A DNA stretch of 8,597 bases, taken from contig ONWJ01000125.1 in the NCBI GenBank assembly GCA_900321535.1, positions 1 through 8,597 of the forward strand, given 5' to 3'. The position numbers and the translations under genes were made by a program. The notes beneath the pieces were generated by a model, which worked only from the letters and a program-made list of their open reading frames with translations, was not told the DNA's origin and searched no databases. Source of the DNA: an uncultured Erysipelotrichaceae bacterium (GTDB lineage Bacteria; Bacillota_I; Bacilli_A; RFN20; CAG-826). Below, piece after piece: positions 1 through 5,563 of the stretch (position 1 is the first letter of the stretch; every line of letters starts with the position of its first letter).

Positions 1-1185
1 CGCGAAAACGATCGCCTCGCCGCCTTAAACGGGGCCATCGGCGAAAAAGGCGGGCTTAACAACAAGCGCCCGGGAGAAGAAGACGATTCCGGATCCCGCT
101 TCACCCGTCTCCCGATCATCGATGCCGACTATGCTGAGGGCGACTTCAAAGTCAAAACCCCAGAGGATTCAGCAAATCTAGATCTTTCCGCCATCTGCGA
201 ACGCTTCCGCAATTTCGCTTGCTCGCAGATGAAACTGTATTACACCATCGACACGGTCCGCGCCTTCTTCGCCTCCATGGGCACCGGCCGTCTCATCATT
301 TTGGAAGGTATCTCCGGCACCGGTAAAACCTCCCTTCCTTATTGCATGGGCCGTTTCTTCAAGCACAGCGCCTCCATCTGCGCCGTTCAACCCAACTGGC
401 GTGACCGCTCCGAATTGCTTGGCTACTACAACGACTTCACCAAGAAATTCACCGAAACCCCATTCCTTTCTGCCGTTTATGAAGCAACCTATCGCGATGA
501 TCCTTCCATCATCGTCCTCGATGAAATGAACCTCGCCCGTATCGAGTATTATTTCGCCGAATTCCTTTCCATCATGGAAATGCCAAAAGCCGACGAATGG
601 CTGGTCGATGTCATCGCCGGACCAAAAGAAGATGACCCGAAACATCTGATAAAAGGCAAACTTTTGATTCCTCAAAACATCTGGTTCATCGGTACCGCGA
701 ATAACGACGACTCCACCTTCACCATCACCGATAAGGTTTATGACCGTGCGATGTCATTGTTCTTCGAAAACAAAGGCAAACCATTTGAAGCCCCATATAC
801 GGAAGCCCTCCCAATCCAAGCCGAATATCTCGTTGGATTATTCGAGCAAGCCAAGAAAGACCATCCGATGTCTCAGGATGTCTTGGATAAATTCGGCGTG
901 CTTGATGATTTCGTCATCGAGCATTTCCGCCTTGCCTTCGGTAACCGTATCATGAAGCAACTCCAATCCTTCGTCCCTTGCTATGTCGCTTGCGGCGGCA
1001 CCGAGCTCGACGCTTTGGATTTCTGCTTCAAATCCAAGATTTTAAAGAAATTCGAAGTCCTCAATGTCGGCTATATGAAAGACGAACTCAACGCCCTCAA
1101 TGAAAAGCTCACCGAGCTCTTCGGCGAGACCGAATTCCCACTTTCTAGAGCCAAAATCGCGTTATTCCTCAAGATGACGAAGTAA
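1..1185 (+). CDS. McrB-like AAA+ ATPase, 5'-truncated by the window edge
   Basis: The frame is open from base 1 to the TAA at 1183-1185 and gives 394 residues (numbered from base 1). Walker A is GISGTGKT at residues 103-110, with K109 and T110. Walker B is IIVLDEMN at 170-177, with D174 and E175, followed by LAR and an aromatic/acidic stretch typical of McrB-related ATPases. The sensor-1 region is IGTANNDDS at 230-238, with a DR pair at 248-249 as candidate trans-acting residues. The C-terminal lid has a DFCFKSKI segment resembling the end of McrB-type modules. It should hydrolyse ATP as a ring and drive a partner, most likely the next gene. M77 (ATG at 229) is a poor start: no Shine-Dalgarno precedes it and the same-frame coding sequence runs upstream with similar composition. 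Phenylalanine is almost always TTC. Family assignment is from motifs. Restriction activity is not shown, and the DNA- or RNA-binding N-terminus lies outside the window. Confidence 0.88.
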   Translation, partial: RENDRLAALNGAIGEKGGLNNKRPGEEDDSGSRFTRLPIIDADYAEGDFKVKTPEDSANLDLSAICERFRNFACSQMKLYYTIDTVRAFFASMGTGRLIILEGISGTGKTSLPYCMGRFFKHSASICAVQPNWRDRSELLGYYNDFTKKFTETPFLSAVYEATYRDDPSIIVLDEMNLARIEYYFAEFLSIMEMPKADEWLVDVIAGPKEDDPKHLIKGKLLIPQNIWFIGTANNDDSTFTITDKVYDRAMSLFFENKGKPFEAPYTEALPIQAEYLVGLFEQAKKDHPMSQDVLDKFGVLDDFVIEHFRLAFGNRIMKQLQSFVPCYVACGGTELDALDFCFKSKILKKFEVLNVGYMKDELNALNEKLTELFGETEFPLSRAKIALFLKMTK

Positions 1186-1191
1186 TCCAAT

Positions 1192-2643
1192 ATGGCAGAG
1201 AATAAACAAACCGAAATACCTGGGCTTAAAGTAGAACCCATCGAAGACGTTTCAGAACCCTCTTTGGATTTGAGTGAAAGCTCGCTCCAAAAAGCGGTGC
1301 GCGTTTTCGACGCCGCCCGTCCCGAGGTATTTGAGAAAAACAAAGCGTTGACCGATCTTTCTAGGAAAATCCAAGAAGAATCCGATACCGAACTTCGTCA
1401 AGTAGGGCGCGTGGAAGTCAAAGCCTTCGACGCCTCTTTCCTTGACGCTTTAGAAGTCGGCCTTACCGCGGTAGGCAAGATTTTGGCCAACCCGCGCACC
1501 TTCATCAAAGAAATGACCGAAATCGAAAGCGTCGAGAAAGCCAAGAAAGTCTCGGTCGTCTCCATCCGTCATTTCGCGACCCATAGCCAATATCTTCGCA
1601 CCGTTCAAGATAACGGCGAGGTCATTCCCGATAAGATCTTGACCATCCATTCCGAGACCAACACCGCGATTTACGAGAACCGCTTCGTCATGACTTTGAT
1701 CAAGCGTTGCCTCTCATTTATCGAGCAGCGTTATAAATACATCGAAGAGCATGGTGAGACCCTCGACTCGGATGAATTATTCATCAAAAGCAAAACCAAG
1801 CTCGGCGGCGTTGATTATAACCTCACGATGCGCCTAAAAGCCTCGATCCCATCCGCGGATGCTGGGAACTCTGAGAAAAACGACCGCCTTCTCAACCGTT
1901 TAGAGGGTTATCGTTCTCTTTGCTCTGATTTCCTTCATTCCTCCTTCATGACCCAGATGAAAGGGGCCAAAGACGTCACTTCCCCAGTCCATATGACCAA
2001 CATGCTTTTAAAGCATCCCGATTATCATGCCGCCTATGAACTATGGGAATTCATCGATCAATATGAATCCTTAGGTGTTTCTTATGACGTCAAAGAAACA
2101 ACCGCTGATTTCTCAGAAGAATATTTGAAGAATATCTATCAGCTCATTGGCAACGCCATTTTAACCTTGCATAGCAGGCATCTAGACAAAGCCGAAATCA
2201 AGAATACCCAATCGAAACGATTGACCCCTCAGGTTCTTTTCACCCTCGATCAGCTTTCTTATGATGACGGCAAATTCGTCTATGATGCTTATCCGGACGC
2301 CGCCGAGCACCCATCGGTTTTCGATGTCCTTGATGAGCAGCAACGCAAAGCCAAAATCGAGCGTCAAGGCGCTCATCTTTCGGTGCAGGAAAAAGCCTCG
2401 ACCCTCTCCAAAAAGAAGATTCAACGCACCAAAGACCAACGCGCTTATGAAGAAGCGGTGAGCCGCGATGAAGAAGAAGATAAGCGAGTCGCTGAATCCT
2501 CGGAAAGAGCGAAAAAACGCCAAGAAGAGGAAGAAAAGCGCGCTTTAGAAGAGCAGCAACGGCTGCAAAAAGAAAAAGCGAGGAAGCTTCAAGAAGAGGA
2601 AGAAGCTTATCAAGCCGCCAAGCGGCGCATCCTAGAAGGCTAG
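1192..2643 (+). CDS. DUF2357-like partner of the McrB-type ATPase with C-terminal coiled coil
   Basis: This 483-residue protein starts 6 bp after the ATPase gene. No clear Shine-Dalgarno precedes its ATG, so it is probably translated by coupling. The core around residues 144-200 holds HSETNTAIYENRFV (153-166), which resembles the ENRF-type motif of DUF2357 proteins found next to McrB-like ATPases. That family match is from memory and is moderate. A predicted helical middle region follows. From about residue 384 to the end the sequence is almost entirely Glu, Lys, Arg, Gln and Ala, a long charged coiled coil. I found no PD-(D/E)xK-like motif such as the Asp...Asp/Glu-x-Lys of McrC, so a nuclease role cannot be supported. 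The likely role is a structural or effector subunit gripped by the AAA+ ring. No signal peptide or membrane segment is visible, so it should be cytosolic. The TAG stop lies three bases before the next ATG. Confidence 0.75.
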   Translation: MAENKQTEIPGLKVEPIEDVSEPSLDLSESSLQKAVRVFDAARPEVFEKNKALTDLSRKIQEESDTELRQVGRVEVKAFDASFLDALEVGLTAVGKILANPRTFIKEMTEIESVEKAKKVSVVSIRHFATHSQYLRTVQDNGEVIPDKILTIHSETNTAIYENRFVMTLIKRCLSFIEQRYKYIEEHGETLDSDELFIKSKTKLGGVDYNLTMRLKASIPSADAGNSEKNDRLLNRLEGYRSLCSDFLHSSFMTQMKGAKDVTSPVHMTNMLLKHPDYHAAYELWEFIDQYESLGVSYDVKETTADFSEEYLKNIYQLIGNAILTLHSRHLDKAEIKNTQSKRLTPQVLFTLDQLSYDDGKFVYDAYPDAAEHPSVFDVLDEQQRKAKIERQGAHLSVQEKASTLSKKKIQRTKDQRAYEEAVSRDEEEDKRVAESSERAKKRQEEEEKRALEEQQRLQKEKARKLQEEEEAYQAAKRRILEG

Positions 2644-2646
2644 ACC

Positions 2647-3507
2647 ATGGAAGAGAAAGAGAAGAAGTCCAAGAAATGGATTTCCTATACGATCGATGGA
2701 CTTCTGATCGCATTGATCGCATTTCTAGTCTACGTGCAGATCTCGATGATCGTCACCAAGCCTAGAAACCATGGGGTCCCAATGGTGTTTGGCTCCTCTT
2801 TCTTGTATGTGTCTACCGATTCGATGGATGACCCCGATAACCCTGATTGCTTAGCTCCAGGGACTGGCATCATCATCCAGCAAGTGCGCAGCTATGATGA
2901 GCTGCGTTGCTCCACCCCGATCCTTGATGAACAAGGTAAGCCGACCGGGGATTATCAAAAAGACGGCGATATCGTGACTTTCTACTATAAGGATATCCGT
3001 AACGTGGATACCCATCGTCTGGTAGAGAAGACCTATGACGAAACCGATAAGAAATGGCATTTCGTCACCATGGGCGATAATCCCATCGCTCATAAAAAAG
3101 GCGCTTATCGCACCGAAAAATGGACGCAGGATGACCTCGTTGGCAAAGAAGTGTTCCATTCCAAAGCCCTTGGCACCTTCTTAACCCTCACCTCTCCTGA
3201 TGCCGCCGCAAGCGCGGGGAAGACCGCATGGCTACTTCCTACCGCGATCATCGTGCCTCTAGTTGTTCTCGCTGGTATGTCGATCATCGATGTCTATCGC
3301 ACCGCCAAGCGAAAAGAGAAAGAGGAAGAAGCCGAAATCTTAAAAGCGATGGTGGAAGCAGGAGTCGATCCTAATGATGAAGTAGCGGCTGAAACCTTCC
3401 GTCAAAAAGAGGAATTCAAGCGCGAATACCGCCTCAAAATGGAAGAAGAGCTCGAGCTTGCCAAAAAGTTAGCGCGCAAAAAACAAAAGAAAGGAAGCGG
3501 AAAATGA
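2647..3507 (+). CDS. S26B (SipW/ER-type) signal peptidase with charged C-terminal tail
   Basis: This 286-residue membrane protease would cleave signal peptides outside the membrane. A first TM helix at about residues 14-36 is followed by YVSTDSM (54-60), with S59 as nucleophile. The second conserved box is GDIVTFYY (107-114). THRLVE (122-127) supplies H123 where ordinary bacterial signal peptidases have Lys, which marks the SipW/archaeal/ER class. TMGDN (141-145) supplies D144. All three catalytic residues are therefore present. A second TM helix at about 194-214 leads to a cytosolic tail of about 70 residues rich in Glu and Lys, which looks helical and is not a usual part of the enzyme. No obvious substrate with a type I signal peptide is in the window; the downstream lipoprotein would be a type II substrate. 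AGAAGG at 2634-2639 can serve as ribosome binding site, seven bases before the ATG. The stop overlaps the next start by four bases. Confidence 0.88.
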   Translation: MEEKEKKSKKWISYTIDGLLIALIAFLVYVQISMIVTKPRNHGVPMVFGSSFLYVSTDSMDDPDNPDCLAPGTGIIIQQVRSYDELRCSTPILDEQGKPTGDYQKDGDIVTFYYKDIRNVDTHRLVEKTYDETDKKWHFVTMGDNPIAHKKGAYRTEKWTQDDLVGKEVFHSKALGTFLTLTSPDAAASAGKTAWLLPTAIIVPLVVLAGMSIIDVYRTAKRKEKEEEAEILKAMVEAGVDPNDEVAAETFRQKEEFKREYRLKMEEELELAKKLARKKQKKGSGK

Positions 3508-4841
3508 GAAAGAAAATCAAAGCGATTCACGTTCTCTTGCTTTGCCTCACCGGCTTGCTTGGCGTATTGCTAGGCATCGGGGTGGCGTTGCTTGCGTTGA
3601 ATTTGACCACTCAGGAAAAGTGGCTCACTTTCGCTGGGTTACTTTGTCTTATCGTTCTTGCCGCGCTTTGCCTCGCTTTGCCGCTTCTTGTCCAATATCG
3701 CGCTAATATTTTAAACCGCATCATGAATGAAAATGCCCTCTTTGGGCAAGATGTCTCCTTCGATGAGGAAGAAGAATTCTTAAGAAAACACCGCAAAGAA
3801 ATCGCACCGGTGTATGCCTTGCACGTTAAGCATAACGGCTATGATGAATTGGCCGAGAAAACCATCCAATTCGCCTTAACCCAAGCGTTAGAAGAGCAAA
3901 TCAGCAAAATCGCTTCCATTGGTTATACCCGTAATGGCGATTTCCTCTTCATCGTCGATAAAGAGAATTCCTTCTTAGAAGCCATGAAGACCGTTCAAAA
4001 CAAAATGCTTGAGGATACTTCGGTTCCTCCATTCACTTTATTGCTTGGCTATTCTGATGTCGGTGAAGATATTCTTTCTCGCGCCGAAGAAGCACTCAAT
4101 GCAACGTTGAAGGATTCTTCCATCCGCGAATCGTTATCGTTGGTTCGTTACGATAAGCAAAGCGAAGAAAGCCGCGCGCCTTTCCAATTAGACCAAGAAG
4201 AGGAGATGGGGAGACTCACTTATGTCATGGATGAATACGTCCACGACGAGGAACGTGTCGCTTTGGTTCGCCCGTCTTTGTATGACCCGTTACGCGGCGA
4301 TATCCATGGAAAAGACTTGTTCCATCGCGTTGAGCTTTACCACCTTCGTTATCAACTGGATCAACGCAGTTTTGAGCACGTTTTTGATTATTTATTAGAG
4401 CATCCTGAAACCCGCGTTTTCGTCCGCATCGGACAAGAATCTTTGGTTTCTGCAGGGTTTTTGCCATATTTAACCAGCAAAATGCAGGAAAAAGGATTGG
4501 AATACAAGCGCATCGTTTTGTTGATCAACGCCCTAAATGCTTTCGATACAAGCGCGAAAGAATTCGCGCGTCATTGCAAAGCGCTCGGCTTTGGCATTGG
4601 CATTTATGAATATGGCGGAGAGAACGTGCTTGAGCTTTCAAAGTTCGCTCCTGAAGTCATGATGTTCAAAACCGAGAACACCCGTCAAGGTGCCCCAAAA
4701 GAGCAGTTGGATGCATTGCTTCAAGTAGCTCGTTCTATTGGTGCGCATATCTTTGTGCAAGCAGGGCGACAAGGAGATGATGCTTCCTATTATGTAAGAG
4801 AAGCCGTTCCTGAAACAAAGCAGAAGGAGGAAGAAGCATGA
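3504..4841 (+). CDS. Membrane protein with degenerate GGDEF-like and EAL-like domains
   Basis: This 445-residue protein has two TM helices (about residues 9-33 and 41-63), then cytosolic domains. Residues 100-215 follow the GGDEF fold: IGYTRNGDFLFIV at 139-151 lies where cyclases have RxGGDEF and a hydrophobic strand, but the signature reads R143-N-G-D-F147. A LLLGYSD strand and an AEEAL helix follow as expected. Residues 240-430 follow an EAL domain with every metal or catalytic position changed by my alignment: EAL becomes V252-A-L, the Asn of the 'NxS' strand becomes R308, the Glu of 'LExTE' becomes L340, the DDFG motif becomes Y368-E-Y-G, and the Lys/Asp near 'KID' become M387 and K389. 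It should neither make nor cleave c-di-GMP. It could bind a ligand, scaffold, or pair with the larger relative encoded by the last operon gene. The start is set by the ATGA overlap and an upstream AAGGA at 3491-3495. No exact family name is recognised. Confidence 0.8.
   Translation: MRKKIKAIHVLLLCLTGLLGVLLGIGVALLALNLTTQEKWLTFAGLLCLIVLAALCLALPLLVQYRANILNRIMNENALFGQDVSFDEEEEFLRKHRKEIAPVYALHVKHNGYDELAEKTIQFALTQALEEQISKIASIGYTRNGDFLFIVDKENSFLEAMKTVQNKMLEDTSVPPFTLLLGYSDVGEDILSRAEEALNATLKDSSIRESLSLVRYDKQSEESRAPFQLDQEEEMGRLTYVMDEYVHDEERVALVRPSLYDPLRGDIHGKDLFHRVELYHLRYQLDQRSFEHVFDYLLEHPETRVFVRIGQESLVSAGFLPYLTSKMQEKGLEYKRIVLLINALNAFDTSAKEFARHCKALGFGIGIYEYGGENVLELSKFAPEVMMFKTENTRQGAPKEQLDALLQVARSIGAHIFVQAGRQGDDASYYVREAVPETKQKEEEA
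4824..4830 (+). promoter_or_regulatory. Shine-Dalgarno AAGGAGG for the MTAN-like gene
   Basis: AAGGAGG lies inside the end of the preceding coding sequence, seven bases before the ATG at 4838, which itself overlaps the previous TGA as ATGA. This fixes the start and suggests reinitiation plus fresh ribosome loading, so this protein may be made at a higher rate than its neighbours. Confidence 0.85.
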
Positions 4842-5563
4842 TTTTAGTCGTAGGCGAAACATATGACAGCTTGCTTGGCTTGCGTTCATTGCTAAGCGAA
4901 GTGGACGCGATCCCTTCCCTTACCTTGGATCTTCCATCGATGAAAGGGAAAATCGGCGACGAGGAAGTCGTTGCCATCACCGGCGGAACCTCCAACTATC
5001 TTTCTTTGACCTCCACCTTAAAAGCAATCCTTCTCTATCATCCTCGCGCAGTCTTCTCTATCGGGGAAGCGTCTAGCTTATCTCCATTGCTCCATGTTGG
5101 TGACATCGTCATTGGTAACCGTGTTTATCTCCATGGCGTCAATTTCGATGCCTATGGTTTAGCCTATGGAACAATCCCAGGCTTTAAAGAATATTTCTAC
5201 ACCGATATCCAATTGGCTCGTATCGCTGAAGAAATCGGATTGAAGATCCATGATATTACCGTCAGCCGCGGCGATATCCTTTCCGGCGAGAAGAAAATCA
5301 TCGATCAGGAGGAATTCTCCTCGTTGATTCTAAGAAGATATGCGAGCATGGGCCGCTTGATTGCCTATGATTGCGTTTCCGCTGGCAGTGCGATTGCCTG
5401 CGCGAACGAGAAAATCCCATACCTTCCGCTTCGTGCGGTGACCTATGTCCCTCAAGAAGGGGAAGACGGGCTCATGAGAGAAAGGCGCATCTCACTAGAA
5501 TCCAATGTCAATGTGGCAAAACTTCTGGTCGCAATCATCAAAGAAGGAGGGCTTCCAGCATGA
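4838..5563 (+). CDS. Nucleoside phosphorylase-fold protein, probable catalytically dead MTA/SAH nucleosidase relative
   Basis: The 241 residues follow the MTA/SAH nucleosidase (Pfs/MTAN, PNP_UDP_1) layout from end to end: an N-terminal VVGETYDSL strand, a GGTSN turn (49-53), SIGEASSL (74-81) in the place of GVAGGL, GDIVIG (88-93), a YGxxPG segment (110-115), GDILSGEKKI (145-154) in the place of GxxSGDxFI, and IPYLPLRAVT (193-202). The catalytic positions are lost. The N-terminal general-base Glu aligns with S11 or its neighbours. The EME ribose-binding motif falls at 178-182 (DCVSA) with no Glu whether or not a two-residue gap is used. The catalytic Asp of RAxSD is Y203. Hydrolysis of MTA or SAH is therefore unlikely, while a nucleoside-like pocket could survive. 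The length is close to that of active MTANs. The start ATG overlaps the previous stop and has AAGGAGG at 4824-4830, seven bases upstream. No signal peptide or TM helix is visible, so it is cytosolic. Confidence 0.82.
   Translation: MILVVGETYDSLLGLRSLLSEVDAIPSLTLDLPSMKGKIGDEEVVAITGGTSNYLSLTSTLKAILLYHPRAVFSIGEASSLSPLLHVGDIVIGNRVYLHGVNFDAYGLAYGTIPGFKEYFYTDIQLARIAEEIGLKIHDITVSRGDILSGEKKIIDQEEFSSLILRRYASMGRLIAYDCVSAGSAIACANEKIPYLPLRAVTYVPQEGEDGLMRERRISLESNVNVAKLLVAIIKEGGLPA
5544..5550 (+). promoter_or_regulatory. Shine-Dalgarno AAGGAGG deciding the start of the large sensor gene
   Basis: AAGGAGG lies nine bases before the ATG at 5560, inside the last codons of the MTAN-like gene. It supports 5560 as the start over the upstream in-frame ATG at 5371, which would overlap the preceding gene by nearly 200 bases. 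Confidence 0.85.

Noticed and set aside
229..231. ATG as start of the AAA+ ATPase gene
   Set aside because: No Shine-Dalgarno upstream, and the same frame is open back to base 1 with similar composition; it is an internal methionine (M77 of the visible part).
2401..2640. GAAGAAG-type nucleotide repeats
   Set aside because: Irregular purine-rich runs explained by Glu/Lys codons of the coiled coil; no regular unit or spacer.
2182..2722. Minus-strand open frames opposite the coiled-coil gene
   Set aside because: They lie opposite a well-supported gene; the Phe/Leu-rich translations are what the complement of Glu/Lys/Arg codons gives, and no start signals were seen.
5371..5559. N-terminal extension of the large sensor gene to an upstream in-frame ATG
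   Set aside because: The stretch lies within the MTAN-like gene, gives an Arg/Cys-rich sequence typical of a wrong frame, and the ATG at 5560 has a perfect Shine-Dalgarno and is followed by a TM helix.
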